From NCBI GenBank assembly GCA_973895155.1, contig OZ316899.1:13020001-13084000 (forward strand): a stretch of 64,000 nt of DNA. Direction: 5' to 3'. Below, in pieces: positions 12,082 to 22,567 of the stretch. The translations under genes were made by a program, and so were the position numbers. The notes below the pieces were generated by a model. It had not been told where the DNA came from. It was given only the letters and a program-made list of their open reading frames with translations, and did no database searches. The DNA comes from Marsupella aquatica (lineage: Eukaryota > Marchantiophyta). The number at the start of each line of letters is the position of its first letter. The first letter of the stretch is position 1.

Positions 12082-12964
12082 CGGAGGGTTAGGCTTAGAA
12101 TAGACTTAGGAGTAGCTAAAATAGGCTGGTAGGACAAGTGTCGGCCAGAAGATAGCGGCGCTGACAATATTAGCTAGCCTGCATAGAATAGGTTAGACTA
12201 ATAGGACAAGCAGGCACCAGCTTAGCAAGGATATAAGTTAGCGTAGATTCGAGCACGAGACCAGGCCGGTCCTCGGCCCTTAGTATTTAGCGGCCCCCGA
12301 GTAGAGGCAAGGGAGGGGAATTTTAGACTCAGAGGTTGGCCATTCGCAGTATGCACGGGGAGTCCCAAACTCGGTGAAGTACCGGAGTGCCAAGGGGAGG
12401 GTATACGACTAAGCTTGTTGGGCGAGTGCGGAGCCGGGCTCCGTTGTAGTGTATACTCCTCGGCCTTGGGCCCGTTCGTTCACGAGGTGTTGGGTCAACC
12501 AATCGTAAAGTGTATGATCATAAATGAATGAAATCCTTTCTCCTTAATTCCTTCGTGTAAATCAAGATTTCTGTTATGTATGAATGCATGTATGAGTCTC
12601 GTGTGCAAGTATCAACGCCGGGCCGAACACGTTATGCCAACTGTGCACGGGGTGCCGGATACGGGTACGGGGTTGCAAGCCCGGGTTGAGCTCTTGTACT
12701 AATGGATCCGGATCAAAGGCGGTAACACGAAGGCCTAGAAGTCCGTGAGTTGGGGTCGACCCCGTGTTGACTAAGGTACGTTCCGGCGGCGGAACACAAA
12801 CTATACCTAGGAGGTGTCTGTACATAACAATAAGCGCACTTAGCGCTAGTCTACGTGAGTTAGGAGCATTTTGTGCATCCCTCCCTGCCCGAACCCTCAT
12901 ATTTACGAAGGATGTGCCTATCTAAGCCAAAGCCTGGGTTAAGGCCTAGGCTGACAATGTGACA

Positions 12965-14846
12965 ACAATTCGCTTTCCTTATTGCACAAGAAATTACTAA
13001 CGATACTCCTGATCCACAGACGGTCCAGGAAGCTCAAAACAGAGAAGATTGGCCACTCTGGCAGGAGGCAATAAACTCAGAGCTTGACTCACTAATTAAG
13101 CAACATGTATTTGGCCCGATCCTACCAGCTTTATCAGAAAGGAGCCTAACTGGATATAAATTTACCTTTGTGCAAAAAAGGAACGCGAAAGGAGAAGTGA
13201 TACAATACAAAGCTAGACTCATGGCAAAATGATACACTCAGATTTATGGTCGAGATTATGACCTCACGTACTCACCTGTTATGGATGCAATCACATACCG
13301 CTATATGATAGCCTTTGCTCTATTCCATAAGCTAATAATGCACCTGATGGACGTAGTAACGGCATATATGTACGGCATTATGGACACGGAAATATATATG
13401 CAAGCACCCCCTGAATTAATTACCAGAGTCAAGTTCCATATTCAGGGGGAGAAAAGCAGCACACTATATCCAGATCTGCAATCAGGCATTAAATAGATCA
13501 CCAATAAGCCAAAAAACGGACCTACAGTCCAAAACACCCATGGGATAAAATATCAAACTAACCAGCCTACTGCTGAGTTAGGTGTGAAGGATGCTCCTTT
13601 CGAGCCCTTGCAATGGTACCAGCGAAACCAGGGAATCCCATTCCCAAAAGAAGGTGGACTTCATCCACCTCAACATGCCAACACGCAAAGAAAGTAGAAA
13701 ACAACAAAGCCAGCATATGCAGTACAAGTGATGAGATCCATAAACGGCCTGAAACAAAGCGGCCGCATCTGGTACAAACGCTTTCGCGATGAAATGCTGG
13801 CCTTACAATTTACAAATGCAGAAATAGCACCCTGTCTATTTCTTAAACATGTTGGCACAGAATTTGTGATACTAGCAATTTATGTCGATGATATCAATAT
13901 CTTTGGAACTAAGCAGCTAACAACGCAGACGATTGCAACACTTAAAAGAGTCTTTGAAATGAAAGACATTGGAGTCCCGAGTTACTGCCTTGGCATTCAG
14001 TTTAATCATCTGGAGGAAGGTATCCTTATCAACCAATCTACGTATACACAGAAAATTCTCAAACAGTTTAATATGCACAATTCGTACCCGGTAAGCACTC
14101 CAATGGACTTACGTTCACTTGACCCAGCACGAGACATGTTTAGAAAGCGCCAGGAACATGAACAAGTGTTGGGACCCGAGAAACCCTACCTTTCAGCAAT
14201 TGGGGCCCTCCTTTACTTAGCAAACCAAACGCGACCTGACATCAGTTTTGCAGTCAGCCTCCTTGCAAGACATGGATCACAACCGACAATAAGGCATTGG
14301 AACGGAGTGAAAAGAGTTTTCCACTACTTACAAGGGACAGCCAATATGGGATTATACTTCCCCAAGAACGCGAGCCCAACCTTAATCGGATTTGCAGATG
14401 CCGGATACTTGTCTGACCTAGACGATGCAAAGTCCCAGACCGGATATGTCTTCCCACAAGGGGCAACAGCAATTTCATGGAAGAGCACAAAGCAATCATT
14501 GACAGCTACATCATCGAACCATTCGGAAATCATCACACTCTATGAAGCTACAAGAGAATGCGTGTGGCTCATAAGCTTAATCAACCACATCAACCAGAGC
14601 ATAGGCAAACCACCACTGACAGAACCTACCATTCTTTACGAAGACAACCGACCATGCGTGGACCAGATTGCGCAAGGCTTCATCAAAGGGGACCGGATAA
14701 AACATATTGCCCCAAAACTATTCTATGCACACAAACAACACGGAGATAAGATACAAGTCCAATGGATATCGATGAAAGACCTATTTATGAAGCCCTTACC
14801 TCCCGCCCTCCATAAAGCTCATATATTTGGCATAGGAATGCGATAG
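12965..14846 (+). pseudogene. pol: Ty1/copia reverse transcriptase-RNase H (5' part cut off by gypsy A)
   Basis: Copia-type RT: EDWPLWQEAINSELDSL, then YKARLMAK with an in-frame stop, DYDLTYSPVMDAITYR, MDVVTAYMYG, INGLKQSGRIWYKRF, and the catalytic YVDD in FVILAIYVDDINIFGT. RNase H follows with GFADAGYLSDLDDAKSQTGY, ILYEDNRPCVDQIAQG and KHIAPKLFYAHKQHGDKI. About 290 bp between MQAPPEL and INGLKQSG (13429-13725) look inserted or rearranged and hold stops. The frame starts abruptly at the gypsy A LTR edge. Confidence 0.9.
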
Positions 14847-14922
14847 TTAAAAGATCTATTACGCCAAGACGCAGCACAAAACTAAGATAGAAGATGAAAG
14901 CACTTACCTTTTTTTTGCCAAA

Positions 14923-15186
14923 ATGAGCTTGGACGAGTCCACACCATCACAACCTAACCAAGAAGCCATGCCGATGACCACTATCATACTCGACAAGAAA
15001 CACAATCGATACAGAACAACACGCGCGACCTTCATAGAACACATCGACTTTTTCTTTAAGAAAATCCTTCGACATGGAGAGCAACCTCATTGGAAACACT
15101 ACGACCCCAATCCCGCTCAGCTGAAGCTTACACCCTCGGCTTGCTTACCATTCGTATTACTTAAACTACTTAACTTAGACAGTTAA
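14923..15186 (+). other. Small open frame between copia pol and its 3' LTR
   Basis: 87 codons, Thr/His/Pro-rich, with no motif I recognise. It lies between the end of copia RNase H and the polypurine tract. It may be a remnant of a downstream copia extension or chance. 15187-15428 holds no gene. Confidence 0.25.
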
Positions 15187-15428
15187 CAAAAGGCTACTCC
15201 TCTGGATTTACATTACACATATACATTTTAGACACGTAAAACTCTGGTTAAACCTTAATTTTCTTTAGTTCGTCCCACATTATGTAATGGCTGTGGCACT
15301 CTTTCCCTTATAGTCAGAAGAAGGGTTTTGATGAGACCAAACCAACAAAAGATGGGACCTACTACGGGTTAAACTTCCTTTCTAGTGTGGTTGATTTTTT
15401 TGCTATACTTAAATCAACCAAGGGGGAG

Positions 15429-15520
15429 TGTTATAAGTTAAAGTTAACCCTAGATAAAGAGGTTAAGGAGTAGTTACATAACTACCTCCATATAACCACA
15501 CATCTGTACTCAACACTTAC
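15429..15520 (+). repeat. Start of copia 3' LTR
   Basis: The purine tract AAGGGGGAG runs straight into TGTTATAAGTTAAAG, the usual junction of polypurine tract and LTR. A short AT-rich LTR ending near CAACA or CTTACA around 15512-15520 is likely, but the 3' boundary is not certain because the 5' LTR is outside the window. 15521-15799 shows no gene I can support. Confidence 0.55.
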
Positions 15521-15799
15521 ATTATTATGAATGTTGGAGGTTGGAGCAAATTCTGGCTATGGTGTCCTCAATCTAACAGAACCCATTTACTTCTCCTGCC
15601 ACAAACCTGGGAGGTGTCCTTTGACACCTCCTTCACAATGTCCTATCAACAATTGGTGCAACACCAAGGCAAGCCTGCTCCATCGCCTCACACCCGACCA
15701 GCATTACTTTGGGGCTGGGCATTTTTCATTCAAGAATATAAAACTCTGGGTCTAACCCACGATTTATCTTCTACAAAGCAAGCTTCCCTGCTCCATCAA

Positions 15800-17362
15800 T
15801 GTCAGTGACCAATTTTCTGAATTGGGTTACCATGGACAGTGTAAACCTCCCATTCACTCATCTTCCAAAGTGGCTCAATGTCTTCACACTTGAGGATACA
15901 TCAAGTAGTCACCACATTTTTCATTTCCCAAATCATCTCACATATTTGGCCCACTGGGAGAAACACGCGGGGTAACACCACCAGAATGCTCTATTGGCCA
16001 CCTCCCGGTCAACAAAAAATTGATATACATTTTTGCCCTTCTACTAAATGCAACAATATTGATCTTTTCCCCAACTTTGGACTTTGGGGGCCCAAATGCT
16101 CTTGAAGAACCTGAATTTAACTTGCTGCAAGAAGTCTTCAAACTCATCACAAACATCAAGAACAAGTGATGCCTTGTTCTTCTCTAGGGGTCAAAGAATT
16201 TGAGACTCAGGGACATAGAGAGTCATCTCCAAAACAGCTTCAGACAAAGAGACTCTACCTGTTCCCACGTAGCCCACCTATGCAGCCAGAGTTTAGTCTC
16301 ACTATTCAAGAATTGCCCAAGATGGAAATATTGTTTCCGGAACTCGGGCTTGCACTGCGCTTCAAGTAGATTACAACAAAGCAGAGGGCTGAGAGATGTT
16401 ACCCCGGTGAAAATCCTTGCTCGATCAAGGCCACATGAGACATTGCCTCTCCCCTTGTTATCCTGCTTGTCATTTGTCCTTTGTGCTTCCTTCCATTCTT
16501 TCTCACAAGAGTTGTGCATCTCCACACATTTCTTAAAGAAATCCCCAAACTTGGGATTGAGAAGAGGAGCAATTTTTGAAACTTTAACATTCCAATCAGG
16601 GAGCTGCTCCTTCATCATTTCTCGCAGTGCAATGTCCTTTGTAGCTTTAGACAAAGGTTCTCCAAGCTCCTCCTTGAGCGCAAACTTCTTCTGGAAATCC
16701 ATAGTCTGGGAAGCTATGTTTGTAGCTGAAAGAATGTAAATACAAGTATCCAGGGTCATATTTTCTGAATACTAGGAGGGTTTCTTCACATTTTGCACTA
16801 TTGGAACAACTTGAAATTCTTTGGATCAATCAAATCCTTGTAGATCGACGAGTCAATGTTCACTATCTTCTAGACCCAATCTGCTTCAAGGACCCATGAA
16901 TTCTCAACGTGGCATTGAGTCAACCTGTCAATGAACAACAGTATCAAAGATCTTTTGAGTACAAATCAGAGATAAGGGAAACCCAAAATCTAAAGTCACA
17001 AACATAATTCAATCAATAGGAACAGATTGGATGCTCACCAATTCAGGGTATTCATAGTAGATTCAATCTGCACGATTGTGTCCTTCTCGCCTTTGAAAAT
17101 CTTTGTGACAACACGAGGATGATATTTGATATCATGAGGATTTTGGATTGGATGGCAAGCAGATTCCATGAATACAGACAATGATTATCATCAAAACATA
17201 AAACATTTTGTCCTTCAGCACAACAAAGTCTCGATGAGAATTGCACTCTCTCTTAAAATCTTCATTTTGCAATGCCCATATAAAATCCTAGCCCCTTCAA
17301 ATTATGTCATTGATGAACTGAACATCACCATTCTCATTTGTCATCAATACATAAAACATGGG
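15800..17362 (-). pseudogene. Old relic of the ParB-methyltransferase gene (middle exons)
   Basis: Diverged copy of the gene at 38509-42396. Matching blocks: a relic of MDACMYILS-type exon 2 (16223-16924, reading PLLNPKFGDFFKKCVEMHN, GRGNVSCGLDRARIFTGV and KLWLHRWATWEQVESLC), an intron of 114 bp (16925-17038) at the same place as in element I, and part of exon 1 (17039-17362). The start of exon 3 (15938-16200) is in several frames. Unlike element I, the intron shows no GCTAGCGA palindrome. The gene is cut at 17362 by gypsy copy B; the missing N-terminal block reappears at 33460-33740. Confidence 0.75.
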
Positions 17363-17375
17363 TGTGACGCCGCCA

Positions 17376-19176
17376 ACACGGCTACCTTTGGCCAATGTGG
17401 CAGTGGCCAAACTGACCATGCATCGCATGGGGGAGAATGTCCATAAAAACATTCTCCATCCAAAGCATGCATGTTACCTCAAGACCCAGGGGTTCAAACA
17501 TCTCGCTGCCCTCCCTTGGAACACTTGCAGGTACTACGGGCAAGACATGACGAAGTTCATCCAGAACTTTGATGAAGCCCGTCAACAGACCCGTGCGCAC
17601 GGACGAGTGATGTCCCTGAACAAAGCACGGCTTAAACTCATCTTTGGCCTACCCTAGTGAGACAAGCGGGTAGAATTGTGGGCGCCAGGGGGCAAGGGAG
17701 CCAAGTACCAGTCCTCTAGCTTCCCAGCCGAGGGTTTGGTGGACAACGGCTTCCTGATGAGGACATGCCTCATCCCCAAGATTGTGGAGTGGCTGGAGTT
17801 TCAACGGTACGCCCTCCACATGATGGAGCCGCGGGGCAAGATATCCGCCACCCAGGTGATCCAGGACAAGAACTACCAGCCTAGAAAGTGGGCTTTGTTC
17901 TTCGTCAAGAAGTTCCACGGGACAAAGGAAGACCTTGTACCTCGGGGGGAAGGCATACCTTGCAAGCCACATCAAGATCATCATCAAGTGGTACGCCCAT
18001 TTTGATTGATGAACCCTTCCGCCACTCAATGAGCCTGAACTCACCCCGACCCGGTGGGTCTTTCCAACGCAGGAAAGGCGACCGCAGCCCAAATCCCGGA
18101 GCCCAGCACCCGTGGTGCCTGCCTCCACTCCTACCCCAAAAATCACTACTGAAGCTCCTTCCCCCGTACCAGACGCAGCTGTCATCACAACCCTGGATGC
18201 AATCAACCAGGCCCGCACAGTCATTGAGGTTGGCCCGGTTGAGGCTGGCCCCAAGCCCAAACCCGAGGCCGTAACCCTAGAGAAAGCCGCGGTACCCTCC
18301 GCACCTGTCCAAGTGGATCCCCTTGCTGGACACCCGTCCCTGTCTACCCTTACTACCCCGGGGCTGGACGTAACAACCCCGGTCCTTTCTCGGGTGGAGG
18401 TCTGTCCTTGCCCGAACCCAAGTGGTCACAGCTTGGTGAACCCGAAACTCTTTGCACCAGGCACGTATTTGAATGGGTTGTTGGGCGACTTCTCCCAACA
18501 GATTAGTCGGGAAATGGGGGAGTTCATGGCCCGCAAGGTGGCCTACTTCTTCAGCCAGGAGCTGGTGGTGGCGGTGAAAGCAAGACGGGCACAAGCTGAA
18601 GCCACAACAAAGATTGAGCGGTACCGGGTTGAAACAGCCCAACTCTTAGACAAAGCTTCATGTCAAGATATCGAGTTACAACTTCTCTGGCCTCAGCTTA
18701 CGACCGCCCTCGCCCAGGTTGCCGACACCAAAGCCAAGTTAACGTTGGCCAAGCAAGCCGGAGCCAAAAAGGATGCCAAAATCTCACAGCTCCGGGCCCA
18801 GATTGACAGTTTGAAAGGGCAAGTCGTCATCTGGCAGAAGGACATAGAGGAGGCCGACGCTCGGGCTCAACGGGATACAGCCAAAGTGGATGCCCTAAAA
18901 GTGGAGGTGGCACGGCTTCAAAAGGAAGCCACTAACCAGGACCAACTAGTGGCGCAGCTGATGAGCAACGCCCAACAGTTGGAAGAGGCATGCCAGGAGG
19001 CAACAGAGGAGACAGACGCGATGAAGCCGGGAGAACGAGTCTCTCCTAGACCAAGTCCAGATTCTCAAGCAGGACGCCGATCGGTTGAGGAAGCAACGGG
19101 ACGGCCGCTCCAAGTCCCACTCGGGAGGGTCTGGCAAATGTGCCAGACTAATGGTGGCACGACGGATTTAGAATAG
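17376..19176 (+). pseudogene. LTR-resident coiled-coil protein, 5' LTR of copy B (N-terminus deleted)
   Basis: Begins inside the protein just before HRMGENVHKNILHPKH and runs through the conserved domain, the proline-rich linker and the coiled coil. Stops after IFGLP at about 17655 and a frame change in the FFVKKFHG region (near 17930) break it. From 18112 one frame of 354 codons stays open through the coiled coil. Confidence 0.72.
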
Positions 19177-19238
19177 CGTAGGTTTAGCCACGGAAATTGG
19201 ACACTTCCGACAAGCACCAAAACTAGTTAGCGGCGCTG

Positions 19239-19440
19239 CCCTAGGCCCTCACTTTGTGTAAAAGAAGTGGGACCCCTGCAATTGGGCCCTTTTCCTGTTT
19301 ACCCCTTGTTATTTTCATTTTACTATTAAAAGTTCCCTTATTACCGGTAATAATTATAATTATTAGTTCAAAATTAATAAAAAGTACCCTTCAAGCATTT
19401 GCACGTCCTCCACGTATTAGTTAAGACTGAGGGCCCAGGG
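19239..19440 (+). mobile_element. 202-bp MITE in the LTR, hAT-like
   Basis: Present in the 5' LTR of copy B and absent from its 3' LTR (empty site near 33257). Terminal inverted repeats CCCTAGGCCCTCA and TGAGGGCCCAGGG match at 12 of 13 places. Flanking GCGGCGCT and GCAGCGCT resemble an 8-bp target duplication with one mismatch, as for hAT elements. There is no coding capacity and the interior is AT-rich. Confidence 0.65.
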
Positions 19441-20271
19441 CAGCGCTCTCAACCTTTATTTAGCGTAGCATCTTAGAGTAAAGACAAGTCATTTTGCGGC
19501 CTGGCAGTTAGTTGAAATTAGCATAGGTTAGAATTTGAGCACATGACCGTTCCTGGCCATGGCTCTTAGTTAGTATTTAGTGCACCCCCGGTAAAGGCAA
19601 GGGGGATTTTAGGTTCAAAAATGGGTATCCGCAGGATGTGCGGGGAGTCCCGGACTTCATGAATAAGAGAGCCCCAAGGATTGAGGGTACAACTAAGCTT
19701 GTTGGGAAAGTGCAGAGCTGAGCTCCGTTGTAGTGTACGCTTGTCTGCCGTTGGGCCTGGTTATTTAGAAGAAGTCAAGTCAATTGTGTGTATGTGCATA
19801 ACGGATTCTGAAGTAAAGTCTTTTCCCCACTATTTCCTTCATGTAAATCAAGATTGTATGTTGTGAATACTGTTGCAATTGTAAATCTTGTATGCGGGTA
19901 GAGAATGCTTGGCCAAATGCGCTATACAAGCTGCTTACGGGGTGTTGGTTGCGGATAGCAGTTGCAAGCTTAGGTTAGATACTCGTGTTATCGGATCCAG
20001 ATTGGAGGCGGACAGCACAAAGGCTTAGAAGTCATTAAGCCGGGGTCAATCCAACTATCAACGTAAGGTACATTCCGGTGGTGGAATACAAAGTATACCT
20101 ATGATGCGTGTAAGAATATGGTTGGGCACATTTAGGGGAGTCGAGTTAGGGGAATACAGTACCGTTTGCACATCCCTCCTTGCCCAAAACCTCAATATTA
20201 ACGGAGTTTATGGCCGCCTAAGCCAAAATCTGATTAAGGATGAATCTTTTGGCGTGACATTGCCTTTGTTT

Positions 20272-20290
20272 TGGCGCTAGATGGAGGGGG
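20272..20290 (+). promoter_or_regulatory. Primer binding site of gypsy copy B
   Basis: TGGCGCTAGATGGAGGGGG, identical to the copy A site and also 12 bp behind the LTR end. The stretch 20291-20424 has no gene. Confidence 0.7.
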
Positions 20291-20424
20291 AACTTTGAGT
20301 TGAGTTCAGAGTGGAGACATGTGCGTATGAATGTTGTCACGGGACCCTGGGCCCAGTGAATCATTACCTATTGTGTACAGAGTAGATGCCCGTCACTCAT
20401 TCTTAGGCAGCGTACCTAAGAAGA

Positions 20425-22567
20425 TTGACAAGCAAACAAGAGAGTAAGTCAGTAGCGAGCTTGGAATCATCAGATTTGAAGGATTTGCAATCACCTCAAC
20501 AAATGAATATCCCACCAGGACCATTGAGGTCCGGTTTGGCAGGCCCAGTCTCAGGCCCGGTGGCACCCCCGCTAGTGCCACCAGCACCTATGGTGGCAGC
20601 ACCTCCAGTTGCAGCTTGTGCAGCCCCTGCTCCTCTGTCAATGTCACAACGATCAAGGTTCCATTACCGACCATTCAAAGGTCGTCACGGGGACAATCCG
20701 GACGAATGGTTGGATGAATTCAAGGCCACCGCTAAAGCTAATGGGGAAGATGTCATTAAATTGATAGTTCTTCCAAGAGTAATGCAAGGAGAACCCCGCC
20801 CATGGTACAACTTGTTGCAACCCGAAATCACCTGGCCACATTTCCAAGCAGCATTGCTACAAGAGTTTTGTGCGATCGAAGCAGAGTCACGCTCCTTGTT
20901 AAAAATTGGCCATCTTTGCATGGGGAAGAAGGAGTCCCTGCAAAAGTTCATTCAGAAGTTCTAGATACTTGCAGCCAAGATTTGACCCAGACCGGGCGAT
21001 GCCCTCCAGCTTACCTAGTTCTTGCATGGGCTTCCCACCAATATGCAATTCTGGGTTTGGCAGAATAACCCAGCTTCAATGCAAGCAGCCATAGCGTGTG
21101 CCAAAACATACAGGGAGTCCACTTATAACTCTCGACGAAGCCAACGGGCATGACGTAAGAAGAAGTATCAAACTTTCAGCGACACTGATTCCGAGTCAGA
21201 TAACAAGAAAAAGAAGCGCAAGAAAAAGAAGAAGCATTGTTCAACTTTGTCCAACTAAAAGACGGGGTCTAGCTCGGATTCAACTTCATCTAGCAGCTCC
21301 CCCACAACAAGCTCATCAAGCAGTGACTTGGAGAGCGAGCCCAGAGGCAGGAAAAAGAAACGGCGCTCTAAGAAAGAGGAGAAAAGCAAGCCCCATGCTC
21401 AAAGAGCTGTACCAGATCCAAAGGCCGTTGAAGCAGATAAATTGAATGAGATCACCAATCGCCTGAAAGCATTGTTGATGCATCTTGTGGAGAAACCCGT
21501 GGAGAAGAAGAAGCCACCAAAAACCTGAGCACATGCGTGGTGCTCTAAGTGCTTCCAATTGGGGCATGTTGTGCAAGAATGTCTGAGGTGGAATAATCAA
21601 GTTCATCAAGTGGAGTTGGATGATGTCGACAGCCCAGGCCCGGAGCCAGAGTCCACTAAGTACTTCTTCGAGGACCCCACAGACTCCGTGTATCAGATCT
21701 CCATGGGAGGTCCCCAAAATTTAGCTAGGAGGATAGCATACCTGTACCCTAATAGTGGATGGGCATTGCAAGTCATTGGTAATCCGAGTATTCCTCCAAA
21801 ACCAGGGATTTGACAATCCCCAGTTTGTTACAATTGTGAGAAGCCCGGACACTTTGCAAGAGAATGCACCAAGCAAAGACGGCAAGGAGATGGCAGAGGC
21901 ATGCCGTTGTGCCAAGTATGTAAGACAGAAGCTCATTCTACAGCTAATTGCCCACTGGTAATAGCGGCCTAGGCACACGCAGCCCGACCTGCACAAACAG
22001 GGCCGGCCCCAAGCAATGCAGTGGTGCAAATGATAGATGTGGAGTGGCAAGATGATATGACTGAATGGGTCAACGTGGTTGACGTAATGGAGCACCCTGC
22101 CCCTTTCGACAAAGTTGAATGCTACCAAGTCTTGACCAAGTCTGAACGTAAGCAGGAGAAGCAGGAATAAAAACATTGCAAGAAGCTGGACACCGTACCG
22201 GTACGACCCATGGTAGAGATTCCACCCGAAGAAGATGACAACTACCGCCAAGATGACCCAAATCTATTTTACCCTTGTATTGAAGAATTGGTGAAACAAC
22301 AATTGGAGGCATACAAAGCACGGGAGTACCAGAAGGCCATTGATAAGGACCTGAAAGCAGCCAAAGTTGCCCAACGCAAAAAACAAGAGAAGCGGGAGGG
22401 CGAGGCAAAGCTGCAACCAACGGAGGAAAAGAAGGGAGAGTATGACATTCGACAAGATGTGAAGAGTTGCCTAGTCACAGCGACGGTTGGACAACTACTC
22501 CAGAATAACCCACAGTACCAGCAACAACTGAGGCAGCTGCTCACGGGTTGGCGGAGGAGAAGGTACC
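20425..22567 (+). pseudogene. gag: gag of gypsy copy B
   Basis: Same domains as copy A: a proline-rich start, HYRPFKGRHGDNPDEWLDEF, a Lys/Ser hinge, and knuckles CSKCFQLGHVVQEC, CYNCEKPGHFAREC (His kept here) and CQVCKTEAHSTANC. One frame with about ten stop codons (20962, 20983, 21016, 21151, 21256, 21526, 21811 and others). Most of the stops sit where copy A has CAG/CAA, CGA/CGG or TGG, the pattern expected from C-to-T decay. Confidence 0.84.

Larger units (their letters stand above)
1..12964 (+). mobile_element. Ty3/gypsy LTR retrotransposon copy A, nested in a copia element
   Basis: Two long direct repeats (1-3712 and 9036-12964) flank a 5.3 kb interior with a primer site, gag with three zinc knuckles, protease, reverse transcriptase, RNase H and integrase in the Ty3/gypsy order. 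The 3' LTR starts TGTGAC and ends GTGACA. The base after it (12965) is already copia reverse-transcriptase coding sequence, so the element landed inside a copia pol gene whose 5' part lies left of the window. The predicted 5-bp target duplication is ACAAT (12965-12969); its left copy is outside. The reading frames carry several stops and frameshifts, so this copy is dead. Confidence 0.93.
9036..12964 (+). repeat. 3' LTR of gypsy copy A (3929 bp, complete)
   Basis: Starts TGTGACATCGCC, ends GGCTGACAATGTGACA. It is the same sequence as 1-3712 with scattered substitutions and a few small deletions. The first 300 bp hold no gene; 12082-12964 is the non-coding tail. Both ends match the solo LTR and the copy B LTRs. 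Confidence 0.93.
17363..20259 (+). repeat. 5' LTR of gypsy copy B (promoter deleted)
   Basis: Starts TGTGACGCCGCC, ends GTGACA. After the first 20 bp it jumps to a point about 1.26 kb inside the LTR, judged from the 3' LTR (30136-31394 has no counterpart). The TATA box and the N-terminal half of the LTR gene are therefore gone. It carries a 202-bp insertion at 19239-19440. The tail 19441-20259 has no gene. Confidence 0.85.
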
